Source: Bradyrhizobium sp. 200
GTDB taxonomy: Bacteria > Pseudomonadota > Alphaproteobacteria > Rhizobiales > Xanthobacteraceae
Direction: 5' to 3'
Assembly (NCBI RefSeq): GCF_023100945.1
Contig: NZ_CP064689.1
Location: 1,842,001-1,906,000 of the forward strand
DNA: 64,000 nucleotides
The notes under the pieces are model-generated. The model saw only the letters and a program-made list of their open reading frames with translations. It was not told the DNA's origin and searched no databases. The first letter of the stretch is position 1; the number at the start of each line of letters is the position of its first letter. Of the stretch, positions 23,727 through 32,521 are shown one piece after another. The translations under genes were made by a program, and so were the position numbers.

Positions 23727-26006
23727 ATGAATGCATGCTTGAAGACCGCGGGATGGCTCGGCGCCGCGCTGCCGATGCTCGCCGCGATGATCGATGTGAC
23801 GCCGGCGGAAGCGCAATCGTCCGCACGAGAATTGCCGGCCGTCGTCGTCGACCAGCCCAATCGTCCGCCGGCCGCGCGATCACGCCCCGCGCCCAGACGG
23901 CAAGCCGCGTCGGCCGCGAGCCGTCGCACGGCCCAGCGCGGGCAGACGGCGCCTGATGCCGCGGCTGCCGCCGGCGCACGCGCCGAAACGGCCTACGGTC
24001 CGGTGCAGGGTTACATCGCCAACCAGAGCGCGACCGCAACCAAGACCGATACGCCGCTGAACCAGACGCCGCAATCCATCACGGTGGTCACCGCCGACCG
24101 CATGCGAGATCAAGGCGTGACCACCGTGCAAGAGGCGTTCCGCTATGTGCCCGGTGTCAACGCCGACGCCTATGGCCCGGATGCGCGCGTCGACTCGATC
24201 ATGATCCGCGGCATGAATCCCGACATCTATCTCGACGGCATGCGTATCACCAATTCCTGGTGGAACTATCAACGCGTCGAACCCTACGCACTCGAGCGCG
24301 CGGAGGCGCTGCGCGGCCCGTCTTCGACGCTCTATGGCAGCACCACGACCGCCGGGCTCATCAATCTAGTGTCGAAACGGCCGCGCGCGGAGGCGCTGCA
24401 CGAAGTCGAGGTCCAGTACGGCAGCTTCAACCGCAAGCAGATCCAGACCGACCACACCGGCAAAATCTCCGAGGATGGTCGCTGGCTCTACCGCGTGATC
24501 GGCGTGTTCCGCGACAGCGACTACCAGACCGACTACGTCAAGGATAATCGCGTCTTCTTCATGCCGGCAGTGACGTGGTTGCCGACCGATATGACCACCT
24601 GGACCGTGCTCGCGAACTACCAGAAGGACAAGACCGGATCGTCGACGGCGTTCCTGCCGCACTCCGGCACGATCTCCTTCAATCCGAACGGCACAATCCC
24701 GATCAACCGCTTCGTCGGCGATCCGAACTACGACCTTTATCAGACCGAGACGAAGTCGATCACCAGCCTGTTCGAGCATCGCTTCAACGACGCGTTGAAG
24801 GTCTCCGTCAACGCGCGCTATCAGGACGTCAACGGCATCTACAACACGGTCTATTCCAACAGCTTCTTCAATCCGATTACTTTCGGCACAGACCCGTACC
24901 TCGATCCGGCGCGGCGTACGATTTCGCGTTATGTCGAGGCCTGGAACAGTCATCGCCAGACGTTTACCTCCGACAGCAATGCGGAAGTGAAGTTCAACAC
25001 CGGTCCGCTATCGCACAGGGTTCTCGCCGGGTTCGACTACCGCCGGATGGAAGAGACCGGCACGGCAGGAAGTTATCTCGACCTGACCCCGTTCGATCTC
25101 TATTCGCCGGTCTACACCTCCGTAGTGCCGCCCGTGCTCTCAGTGTTGCCGGAGCTCTCGCAGAAGCAGGCTGGCGTCTACGTGCAGGATCAGGTGAAGT
25201 GGGGCCCGTTGATCGGCCTGTTCGGTTTGCGCCATGATCGGGCTACCAGTGACCTTCAGGGCAATCCATCGCAGACGGACAAATCGACGACTTGGCGCGC
25301 GGCTCTGATGTACGAGCTTCCGTACAACGTGACGCCGTATTTCTCCTACGCGAAGTCGTTCGATCCGCAGTTCGGTACGGCGCCGTATGGCAACAACCGC
25401 TGCGTCGACAGCGCCACGGGCCTCTGCAAGCCCGTGCTGGGCGAACAATATGAAGTCGGCTTCAAGTACAAGCCGTCGAATACGCTCGCTATCAACGGCG
25501 CGCTGTTCGACATCACCCAGCAGAACCGCATCGCCTATAGCGCCAACTCGTTGGGGGCCGTGCAGATCGGCAGGGCAAGTATCAAAGGCGCCGAACTGGA
25601 AGTGCTGACCACGCTCTGGGGCAACCTCGACATCATCGGTGCCTACACTTACCTCGACGCCAAGGTCGTGGAAGGTGACAACGCCGGCAAGCGGATCGAG
25701 ACGGTGCCGGAGCATCAGACTGCATTGTGGGCGAAGTACCGCTTCATGGCCTTCGGCATCCCGGGTTTCTCGGTCGGCGCCGGCGTCCGCTACATCGGTG
25801 AACAGTGGGACGGCACCGACACGCTCATGACGCCATCCAAAACGCTCTTTGACGCAATGATCGCGTGGGAGAACAGGAACTGGCGCTTCCAGATTAACGG
25901 ATCAAACCTCGGGGATCAGCAATACTTCTCGTCATGTCTGGCGCGCGGTGACTGCTTCTACGGGGCAAGGCGGTCCATCCTGTCGCGACTCACCTACAAG
26001 TTCTGA
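23727..26006 (+). CDS. TonB-dependent siderophore receptor
   Basis: This gene encodes 759 residues and an outer-membrane ferric-siderophore receptor. A signal peptide (ending AEAQ near residue 30) is followed by a Pro/Arg-rich linker. The plug domain spans about residues 95-240, with NQTPQSITVVTADRMRDQGV, EAFRYVPGVNAD, IMIRGM, RAEALRGPSSTLYGSTTTAG and LINLVSKRP. A 22-strand barrel follows and ends in the aromatic LTYKF. The plug-barrel type and YGSFNRKQIQTDHTGK suggest a hydroxamate receptor of the FhuA/FoxA/FegA type. The extracellular cysteine pair SCLARGDCFYG near the C-terminus is typical of that group. Start ATG has GAGG upstream. Two iron-box-like repeats precede it. TonB-box position not resolved. 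Confidence 0.9.
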   Translation: MNACLKTAGWLGAALPMLAAMIDVTPAEAQSSARELPAVVVDQPNRPPAARSRPAPRRQAASAASRRTAQRGQTAPDAAAAAGARAETAYGPVQGYIANQSATATKTDTPLNQTPQSITVVTADRMRDQGVTTVQEAFRYVPGVNADAYGPDARVDSIMIRGMNPDIYLDGMRITNSWWNYQRVEPYALERAEALRGPSSTLYGSTTTAGLINLVSKRPRAEALHEVEVQYGSFNRKQIQTDHTGKISEDGRWLYRVIGVFRDSDYQTDYVKDNRVFFMPAVTWLPTDMTTWTVLANYQKDKTGSSTAFLPHSGTISFNPNGTIPINRFVGDPNYDLYQTETKSITSLFEHRFNDALKVSVNARYQDVNGIYNTVYSNSFFNPITFGTDPYLDPARRTISRYVEAWNSHRQTFTSDSNAEVKFNTGPLSHRVLAGFDYRRMEETGTAGSYLDLTPFDLYSPVYTSVVPPVLSVLPELSQKQAGVYVQDQVKWGPLIGLFGLRHDRATSDLQGNPSQTDKSTTWRAALMYELPYNVTPYFSYAKSFDPQFGTAPYGNNRCVDSATGLCKPVLGEQYEVGFKYKPSNTLAINGALFDITQQNRIAYSANSLGAVQIGRASIKGAELEVLTTLWGNLDIIGAYTYLDAKVVEGDNAGKRIETVPEHQTALWAKYRFMAFGIPGFSVGAGVRYIGEQWDGTDTLMTPSKTLFDAMIAWENRNWRFQINGSNLGDQQYFSSCLARGDCFYGARRSILSRLTYKF

Positions 26007-26008
26007 GC

Positions 26009-26119
26009 GAGTCTTCCGACCTCGCCGACAAGCGCCATGTCACCACGTGCCTTGCCCGCGGCGACTGCTTCTTCGGCATCGGCCGCACCGTGCTTGGCAG
26101 CGTGACGTACAGGTTTTAG
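26009..26119 (+). pseudogene. C-terminal remnant of a second TonB-dependent receptor
   Basis: In frame from 26009, the sequence encodes SDLADKRHVTTCLARGDCFF followed by GIGRTVLGSVTYRF and TAG. This repeats the end of the intact receptor (NLGDQQYFSSCLARGDCFYG ... LTYKF) with clear divergence. Thirty-six codons survive directly after the receptor's stop. It has no start and must be what is left of a tandem receptor gene, or of a recombination between two receptors. Confidence 0.85.
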
Positions 26120-26147
26120 CGCATGAGCGAGAAAAGGTGAGGCCCGC

Positions 26148-26789
26148 TTACGCCGGCTTCGCCCGGTACGTCTGCAGAAACAGCCGCGTCGCGCTGTCGA
26201 CCACGCGCGCGATGCGCTCCGCCGATGGCGCCGGCTCGGCCTGAAACACGAACGGCAGAAACAGCGTCGCCTGGCACATCTGCATGAACTGCGCGGCTGC
26301 GAGCTGGCAATCGTCGATTGCCAGCTCGCCCAGCCCGACATGGGCCCGCAGATAATCGGCGAGACGGTTGATCGTCATGGCCAGCACGTTCTCGTAGAAC
26401 CGGCGTCCGACCTCCGGCATCCGCTCCGCGATCGCCATTACCGTGCGGATCGACGATCCGCCGCCTGGCCGGCATATCGAACCGATATAGGTCTGGCCGA
26501 ATTCCCGCAGTGTGGTTTCGACATCGCGCCCGGGATCGAGATTGTAGGCGATCCTGCCCTTTTCGAGCGCTTCGTCCTCGACGATGGCTTCGAAAAGCCG
26601 GCTCTTGTCGGCGAAATAGACGTAGAGCGTGCCCTTGGAGACGCCGGCGGCGCGCGCGATCTCGTTCATGCTGGCTCCATCAAAGCCCAGATCCATGAAC
26701 ACCTTTCGCGCGCCGCCCAAGATCTGGCGGCGCTTCGAGCTGTCCTCCTCGCCAAAGGGATGTATCGCGTTTGGGGTGGCTGCAACCAT
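26148..26789 (-). CDS. TetR/AcrR-family repressor of emrAB
   Basis: This gene encodes 213 residues. The DNA-binding domain reads RRQILGGARKVFMDLGFDGA then SMNEIARAAGVSKGTLYVYF and ADKSRLFEAIV, a textbook TetR helix-turn-helix. The C-terminal part belongs to the AcrR-like ligand domain (GRRFYENVLAMTINRLADYLRAH). It is divergent from emrAB, and a 21-bp palindrome lies between the two. The likely role is repression of the efflux genes until a toxic compound binds. Confidence 0.9.
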   Translation of the reverse strand: MVAATPNAIHPFGEEDSSKRRQILGGARKVFMDLGFDGASMNEIARAAGVSKGTLYVYFADKSRLFEAIVEDEALEKGRIAYNLDPGRDVETTLREFGQTYIGSICRPGGGSSIRTVMAIAERMPEVGRRFYENVLAMTINRLADYLRAHVGLGELAIDDCQLAAAQFMQMCQATLFLPFVFQAEPAPSAERIARVVDSATRLFLQTYRAKPA

Positions 26790-26874
26790 TGGTTTATCTT
26801 CCCGCGCAAGAATTCAACCCGGGATATGACGGGAAGCTTTTCTCGCGCTATGGTCAACATGGCAGCAATATAAC

Positions 26875-26895
26875 TTGACCGAACCGTTCGGTCAA
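26875..26895. promoter_or_regulatory. TetR operator between tetR and emrA
   Basis: The arms TTGACCGAAC and GTTCGGTCAA form a perfect 10-bp inverted repeat around a single central C. The site is 86 bases from the tetR start and 98 from the emrA start. Size and symmetry are typical of a TetR-family operator. The TTGACC arm may overlap a -35 element. Confidence 0.8.
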
Positions 26896-26992
26896 TGATA
26901 GTTTTGAACCGAGCGCGTAAATGCGGCCGATTTCCGTTGCGGATTTCCTGGCTTCACGTGCACCGTGATATTTGGATGGGGGAGGCCGGGTA

Positions 26993-28276
26993 ATGGCCGC
27001 AGCGAGAGACCAGGCCGCGCGCATTGTTCGCGAGACGGCGAACGATGAAGCCGCGCCCGAGGCCGGTGCGCAGCTCGCGGACCAGTTGCGGACCCAAATT
27101 GCGGACGAAACCCGGCGTCGTCCGGCGGAGCCGCCGAGCGGCCCCGCATCCGAAAAGCCAGCCGCGGCATCCGCCAATGCAGCGAAACCGGGCAAGCGCA
27201 AATTCGTCATGATCGGCGTGTTCGCATTGCTTGCGTTGGCCGCGATCGGTTACGGCGTCTACTTCGTCATGGTCGGACGCTTCTATGTCTCGACGGACGA
27301 TGCCTACGTTCGCGCCAACAACACCACGCTTGGCGCCCGTGTCTCGGGCCATGTCGCGGCAATCCTGCCCCGCGACAATTCGATCGTTCGCGCCGGCGAC
27401 GTGATTTTCAGGATCGATGACGGCGACTATCGCATTGCGGTGGAAGCCGCGCGAAGCAAGATCGCGACCCAGCAGGCCACCATCGATCGCATCGGCCGTC
27501 AGGTCACGGCGCTCGAAAGCGCCGTCGAGCAGACCAAGGCGCAGCTCGCTTCCGCGGACGCGGCGCTGAAGCGCGCCGGCCTCGACTTCGATCGCCAGCA
27601 AACGCTGAGCACCAAGGGCTTTGCCTCGCGCGCCGCCTTTGAAGTTTCAGAGGCCAGCCGCGATCAGGGCATTGCGGCGGTCAAATCGGCGCAGGCCGCC
27701 CATGACGCCGCGCGCGACAATGTCGAGGTGACGAAAGCGCAGCAGGCCGAGGCCCGCGCACAGCTTGCGGAGTTGCAGACCCAGCTTGCCAAGGCGGAGC
27801 GCGATCTCGCCTTCACTTCGGTGCGCGCGCCCGTCGATGGCACCTTCTCCAACCGCCTCGTCAATACCGGCGACTTCATCCAGGCCGGGCAGCGGCTCGC
27901 CAATGTGGTGCCGCTCAATGACGTCTACATCGACGCCAATTACAAGGAAACCCAGCTCAAGCGCATCCGTCCCGGCCAGCCTGTGAAGATCTCGGTCGAC
28001 GCCTATGGCCATCGCAAGTTCGCCGGCGTCGTCGACAGCATTTCGCCGGCGGCGGGATCGGTGTTCACGCTGCTGCCGCCGGATAACGCCACCGGCAATT
28101 TCACCAAGATCGTGCAGCGGTTGCCGGTTCGCATTCGTGTGCCGAAGGAGGTCGCGAAGCAGAACCTGCTGCGCGCCGGCATGTCGGTCTATACCACCGT
28201 CGACACCCGCGAGGGCGCAGCCGACGCCGACAGCGAGGCCGACCTCGATGCGCCCGGTACGGTTCAACCGAAGTAA
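26993..28276 (+). CDS. emrA: HlyD/EmrA-family periplasmic adaptor of a multidrug efflux pump
   Basis: This gene encodes 427 residues. A cytoplasmic N-terminus of about 70 residues precedes one TM helix (about 72-95, MIGVFALLALAAIGYGVYFV). A biotinyl/lipoyl half-domain (YVSTDDAYVRANNTTLGARV) follows. Next is a long coiled-coil hairpin (about 145-280: TQQATIDRIGRQVTALESAV ... AEARAQLAELQTQLAKAERDL), then the second lipoyl half (VRAPVDGTFSNRLVNTGDFI) and a beta-barrel domain. It would bridge the inner-membrane EmrB to an outer-membrane channel. ATG 26993 was chosen because GGGGGAGG stands eight bases upstream. The C-terminus is acidic and short. Confidence 0.92.
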   Translation: MAAARDQAARIVRETANDEAAPEAGAQLADQLRTQIADETRRRPAEPPSGPASEKPAAASANAAKPGKRKFVMIGVFALLALAAIGYGVYFVMVGRFYVSTDDAYVRANNTTLGARVSGHVAAILPRDNSIVRAGDVIFRIDDGDYRIAVEAARSKIATQQATIDRIGRQVTALESAVEQTKAQLASADAALKRAGLDFDRQQTLSTKGFASRAAFEVSEASRDQGIAAVKSAQAAHDAARDNVEVTKAQQAEARAQLAELQTQLAKAERDLAFTSVRAPVDGTFSNRLVNTGDFIQAGQRLANVVPLNDVYIDANYKETQLKRIRPGQPVKISVDAYGHRKFAGVVDSISPAAGSVFTLLPPDNATGNFTKIVQRLPVRIRVPKEVAKQNLLRAGMSVYTTVDTREGAADADSEADLDAPGTVQPK

Positions 28277-28294
28277 CTTTTAGTAACTTTTCCC

Positions 28295-28319
28295 GGCGCC
28301 CGGGCGAAAGCCCGGCGCC
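28295..28319 (+). promoter_or_regulatory. Stem-loop between emrA and emrB
   Basis: GGCGCCCGGGC-GAAA-GCCCGGCGCC forms a strong stem with one bulged base and a GAAA tetraloop in the 58-bp gap. It lacks a T-run, so it more likely stabilises mRNA or tunes emrB expression than terminates. The preceding bases repeat TTTAGTAACTTTT-like motifs. Confidence 0.5.
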
Positions 28320-28334
28320 CGTTCCGAGCTGATC

Positions 28335-29924
28335 ATGGCCGACGCTACCGCCGCATCGCCTTCTGCGATGAATGCCGCGAACGCCGCCGCCGAGCGCATT
28401 CCGCTGCGGCGACTGTTCGCGTTCCTGATCATGGTGTTCGGGATGTTCATGTCGATCCTGGATATCCAGATCGTCTCGGCGTCGTTGCAGCAGATTCAGG
28501 CCGGCCTTTCCGCCAGCTCCAGCGAAGTTTCGTGGGTGCAGACTTCCTACCTGATCGCCGAAGTGATCGCGATCCCGCTCTCCGGCTTCCTGTCGCGCGC
28601 GTTCGGCACCCGCCTGCTGTTTGCGATTTCCGCCTCCGGCTTCACTATCGCAAGCTTCTTCTGCGGCTTTGCCTCGACCATCGAGCAGATGATCCTGTGG
28701 CGCGCGATCCAGGGATTTCTGGGCGCGGGCATGATCCCGACGGTGTTCGCGTCCGCTTACACGGTGTTTCCGCGTTCGAAGTTCCACATCGTCGGTCCGA
28801 TCATCGGGTTGGTCGCGACGCTGGCGCCGACCATCGGGCCGACGGTCGGCGGAATCATCACCGACATGATGTCGTGGCACTGGCTTTTCTTCATCAACAT
28901 CGTTCCCGGCATCGGCATTACCATCGGCGTGCTGGCGCTGGTCGACTTCGATCGCCCGAATTTCGCGCTGCTCGAGCATTTCGACTGGTGGGGCCTGTTG
29001 TTCATGGCGGGCTTCCTCGGCACCCTCGAATACGTGCTGGAAGAGGGGCCGCAGTCGCAGTGGCTGGAAGAGACCTCGGTCGCGGTCTGTGCAGCAATCT
29101 GTCTGGTATCGGGGATCGCCTTCTTCTGGCGCGTGTTCACCGCTCGCGAGCCCATCGTCGACCTCAGGACCTTCACCGACCGCAATTTCAGCGTCGGCTG
29201 CCTGATCTCGTTCTGTGTCGGCATCGGCCTTTACGGCCTCACCTACATGTATCCGCGTTATCTCGCCGAAGTGCGCGGCTACAGCCCGCTGATGATCGGC
29301 GAGACCATGTTCGTCTCGGGTATCGCCATGTTCCTCACCGCGCCGATCGTGGGGCGGCTGATGGTGAAATACGACATGCGCTATTTGATCGCGATCGGCC
29401 TGGTCCTGTTTGCGCTCGGCTCCTACCAGATGACGTGGATCACGAAAGAATATGATTTCTACGAACTGGTGCTGCCGCAGATCCTGCGCGGCGCCGGCAT
29501 GATGCTGGCGATGGTGCCGACCAACACGACCGCCCTCGGCACACTGGCGCCGGAGCGGGTGAAGAACGCCTCGGGCCTGTTCAACCTGACGCGCAATCTC
29601 GGCGGCGCGGTCGGACTCGCTGTCATCAACCAGGTGCTGAACGAGCGCACCGATTTGCACATCTCGCGCTTGCACGACCGCGTCAACTGGGGCAACGCCA
29701 CCGCGGTCGAAACGCTCAACATGTTCACGCAGCGCATGCAGGGCATGGGCGACGCCGCGCTGATGGCGATGAAGCAATTGTCGCAGATCGTGCACCGCCA
29801 GGCGGTGGTGATGGGCTATGGCGACGCCTTCTTCATGCTGGCGGTGTTCTATTTCGGCCTGAGCCTGCTCGTCCTGGTCCTGAAAAAGCCTTCCGCGACG
29901 GCGTCCGGCGGCGATGCGCATTAG
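28335..29924 (+). CDS. emrB: EmrB/QacA-type (DHA2) drug:proton antiporter
   Basis: This gene encodes 529 residues with about 14 TM segments. Features of the DHA2 MFS family are FMSILDIQIVSASLQQIQAG (motif D1 region, TM1), EVSWVQTSYLIAEVIAIPLS, SRAFGTRLLF (motif A), QGFLGAGMIPTVFA (motif B), and LVATLAPTIGPTVGGIITD (motif C, antiporter signature). It forms a tripartite pump with EmrA and exports hydrophobic toxins. The spacing (58 bp) and divergent TetR suggest co-transcription under repression. No oddities seen. Confidence 0.93.
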   Translation: MADATAASPSAMNAANAAAERIPLRRLFAFLIMVFGMFMSILDIQIVSASLQQIQAGLSASSSEVSWVQTSYLIAEVIAIPLSGFLSRAFGTRLLFAISASGFTIASFFCGFASTIEQMILWRAIQGFLGAGMIPTVFASAYTVFPRSKFHIVGPIIGLVATLAPTIGPTVGGIITDMMSWHWLFFINIVPGIGITIGVLALVDFDRPNFALLEHFDWWGLLFMAGFLGTLEYVLEEGPQSQWLEETSVAVCAAICLVSGIAFFWRVFTAREPIVDLRTFTDRNFSVGCLISFCVGIGLYGLTYMYPRYLAEVRGYSPLMIGETMFVSGIAMFLTAPIVGRLMVKYDMRYLIAIGLVLFALGSYQMTWITKEYDFYELVLPQILRGAGMMLAMVPTNTTALGTLAPERVKNASGLFNLTRNLGGAVGLAVINQVLNERTDLHISRLHDRVNWGNATAVETLNMFTQRMQGMGDAALMAMKQLSQIVHRQAVVMGYGDAFFMLAVFYFGLSLLVLVLKKPSATASGGDAH

Positions 29925-30253
29925 CGGGCGGGGCAAGACGCGCTCACGCGGATGTCATGTTGCAAATCACCTGCGATGCATTTATAAGCAACGCATCGTC
30001 GCTCGAACCGGGGAGATTTGCATGAATTCGATGTATTCGCAGATCGTACCCTCGCGTCCGATGCCTGTGCTGGATTTTCGGTCGCTTCGCTGACCGCGAT
30101 CACTGCCAGCCCTGATCGGGCCTGACGTCCCGATCATCAAGCTTCCCAACGACTTAACGATATTTTTCAACGACGCTTGCGTTCGGCCGAGGCCGACTCG
30201 CGCGTCAATTCAGATGGAGCCGGCGTGTGCCTTGAGCGCAGCCGGATGACGCC
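29925..30253. other. Intergenic region between emrB and the ABC exporter
   Basis: These 329 bases hold an imperfect palindrome (GCGATGC ... GCATCG at 29973-29998), a possible 23-aa ORF at 30022-30093, and a perfect 8-bp hairpin (TGATCGGG/CCCGATCA, 30113-30136) without a T-run. Nothing else is apparent. Confidence 0.45.
30022..30093 (+). CDS. Possible 23-aa peptide ORF
   Basis: ATG at 30022 follows GGGGAGA at 6 bases, and the frame (MNSMYSQIVPSRPMPVLDFR) ends with TGA at 30093, 19 bases before a hairpin. The combination of ribosome-binding site, short frame and hairpin suggests a small gene, but the coding content is too short to judge. Confidence 0.35.
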   Translation: MNSMYSQIVPSRPMPVLDFRSLR

Positions 30254-32056
30254 ATGACCGCTCTTAAAGACAAGCGTCCCGCCGCAATACGCGTGGTGAT
30301 CCCGTTCGTGTTCCGCCACTGGCTGCAACAGCCTGGCCTCGCCACCGTCGCCTGCAGCGGCCTGCTGGGCGCGACCGCGGCCGACCTGTTCATGCCGATC
30401 TTCTCCGGCCGCCTGGTGGATGCGCTGACGCTGGGCACCTCCGATCCGGCCGCGCGGCATTCTGCTTTCACAGCCTTCGGCGCGATCGTGGCGCTGGGCC
30501 TGATGTCGATGATCCTGCGCCTGACCAGTTTGCAGGCGATCGTGCCGTTCACGCTGAAGATCATGTCCGACGTGTCGCGTGACGCGTTCGCACGCGTGCA
30601 GCGCTTCTCGACCGACTGGCACGCCAACAGTTTTGCCGGTTCGACCGTGCGCAAGATCACGCGCGGCATGTGGGCGCTCGACCTGCTCAACGACACCATC
30701 CTGATGGCGCTATTGCCCTCGCTATTGGTGCTGGTCGGCTCGATGATCCTGCTCGGGCTGCACTGGCCCGTGCTCGGCGTGGTCATCGCGGTCGGCACGG
30801 TGATCTATGTCTCGATGACGATGGCGTTCTCGGTGAACTACATCGCCCCGGCCGCGCGCGTCTCCAATGCCTGGGACACCAAGGTCGGCGGTACGCTGGC
30901 GGACGCCCTGACTTGCAACGCGGTGGTGAAATCCTTTGGCGCGGAAGCGCGTGAGGATGCGCGGCTGGCCAGCGTCATCGGACGATGGCGCACGCGCGTG
31001 CGGCGGACGTGGTACCGCTACAACTACACCTCGACGGCGCAGCTCGCGGTGCTGTTGTGCTTCCGCGGCTCCGTGATCGGCGGGGCGATCCTGTTGTGGA
31101 TCGCCGGCCGCGCCACGCCGGGCGATGTCACCTATGTGCTGACCAGCTACTACATCATCCACGCTTACCTGCGCGATGTCGGCATGCACATCAACAATCT
31201 GCAGCGTTCGGTGAACGACATGGAGGAGCTGGTCGCGATCCATGCCGAGCCGATCGGCATTGCCGATGCATCGGATGCGAAGCCGATCGACATTCAGGGC
31301 GGAAGGATCGTGTTCGACGACGTGACGTTCCATTACGGCGGCCATCGCGCGCCGCTGTATGACGGCCTGTCGGTGGAGATCGGCGCCGGCGAGCGGGTCG
31401 GCCTGGTCGGCCGTTCCGGCTCCGGCAAGACCACCTTCGTCAAGCTGGTGCAGCGGCTCTACGATATCGGTGGCGGCAAGATCCTGATCGACGGTCAGGA
31501 CATCGCGAAGGCGACGCAGCAATCGCTGCGCAGCCAGATCGCGATCGTGCAGCAGGAGCCGATCCTGTTTCACCGCACGCTGGCCGAAAACATCGCCTAC
31601 GGCCGGCCGGGCGCCAGCGGGGCTGCGATCGAGCAGGCGGCGCGGCTCGCCAACGCGCACGATTTCATCCTGCGACTGCCGAAGGGCTACGGCACGCTGG
31701 TCGGCGAACGCGGCGTCAAACTGTCGGGCGGCGAGCGGCAGCGCGTCGCGCTGGCGCGTGCGTTCCTGGCGGATGCGCCGGTCTTGATTCTGGACGAGGC
31801 GACCTCGAGCCTCGATTCGGAATCGGAAGGCTTGATCCAGCAGGCGATGGAGCGGCTGATGAAAGGGCGCACCTCGATCGTGATCGCGCACCGGCTGTCG
31901 ACGGTGCGCAGCCTCGATCGCATTCTGGTGTTCGATCGCGGCGAGATCGTCGAGCAGGGGACGCATGCGGCGCTGACGGCACGTCCGGGCGGCGTCTATC
32001 GGTGGCTGTTCGAGCTGCAGGCGACCGAATTCGGCCGTATCTCGGCAGCGGAGTGA
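30254..32056 (+). CDS. ABC exporter, fused permease and ATPase
   Basis: This gene encodes 600 residues. Residues 1-330 form a type IV exporter membrane domain with six TM helices (segments near 40, 80, 160, 185, 270, 295). Residues 345-590 form the nucleotide-binding domain: Walker A GRSGSGKTT, Q-loop QQEPILF, signature LSGGERQR, Walker B VLILDEATSSLDSESE and H-loop AHRLSTV. It would work as a homodimer exporting a lipid or small molecule. No pathway neighbours reveal the substrate. Confidence 0.92.
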   Translation: MTALKDKRPAAIRVVIPFVFRHWLQQPGLATVACSGLLGATAADLFMPIFSGRLVDALTLGTSDPAARHSAFTAFGAIVALGLMSMILRLTSLQAIVPFTLKIMSDVSRDAFARVQRFSTDWHANSFAGSTVRKITRGMWALDLLNDTILMALLPSLLVLVGSMILLGLHWPVLGVVIAVGTVIYVSMTMAFSVNYIAPAARVSNAWDTKVGGTLADALTCNAVVKSFGAEAREDARLASVIGRWRTRVRRTWYRYNYTSTAQLAVLLCFRGSVIGGAILLWIAGRATPGDVTYVLTSYYIIHAYLRDVGMHINNLQRSVNDMEELVAIHAEPIGIADASDAKPIDIQGGRIVFDDVTFHYGGHRAPLYDGLSVEIGAGERVGLVGRSGSGKTTFVKLVQRLYDIGGGKILIDGQDIAKATQQSLRSQIAIVQQEPILFHRTLAENIAYGRPGASGAAIEQAARLANAHDFILRLPKGYGTLVGERGVKLSGGERQRVALARAFLADAPVLILDEATSSLDSESEGLIQQAMERLMKGRTSIVIAHRLSTVRSLDRILVFDRGEIVEQGTHAALTARPGGVYRWLFELQATEFGRISAAE

Positions 32057-32119
32057 GGTGCGTTCTTGCAGTTCCACTCGGTGTCGGAATATGCTTCCGA
32101 CATCGAGAGGGCGCGCGCG

Positions 32120-32521
32120 ATGGGCTGGTTCCGAAAGGATCGGCAGCCGGACATCTGGGAAGTTGCCGACGATCAGCCGCTGGGCGATATCGGCGCGGCC
32201 CACAAGATTCGCGAAATCTGTGCTTCCGCCGGGGCCATCGCCGAAAAATTGGCGGCGGCCGGCGGTCGCAATCCCGCGAAAAAGCTGGCTGCTGACGCCG
32301 AGCGATACCAGGCCGCGATCAAATGCGCGCTCGAAGCCGCCATGAATATCTCTGACGACGCCATGCGTGACGTGTCGGTGAGCCAGATCATCCGACTATG
32401 CGTGAAGGTCGATCATCTGAAAACGGCGAGGGTGCTGCTTCGGGTCATCCATTCGGAAAAGACCAAAGCGGAGCTGATTGCAGAAAGCCCGGTGCTGATC
32501 GATCAGGACGCGGCCAACTGA
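32120..32521 (+). CDS. Hypothetical protein, 133 aa
   Basis: The start at MGWFRKDRQPDIW is chosen because GAGAGG precedes it; a TTG at 32066 would add 18 residues. The protein is soluble and helical, with AHKIREICASAGAIAEKLAA, AADAERYQAAIKCALEAAMNIS and VSQIIRLCVKVDHLKTARVLL. I do not recognise a family. It follows the ABC exporter by 63 bases on the same strand and could be co-transcribed. Its last 19 bases overlap the end of the convergent EamA gene. Confidence 0.6.
   Translation: MGWFRKDRQPDIWEVADDQPLGDIGAAHKIREICASAGAIAEKLAAAGGRNPAKKLAADAERYQAAIKCALEAAMNISDDAMRDVSVSQIIRLCVKVDHLKTARVLLRVIHSEKTKAELIAESPVLIDQDAAN

Noticed and set aside
28101..29936. 611-codon minus-strand frame opposite emrB
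   Set aside because: It is antisense to a clear 14-TM transporter, and its His/Arg/Gln-rich composition is that of reverse-read membrane codons.
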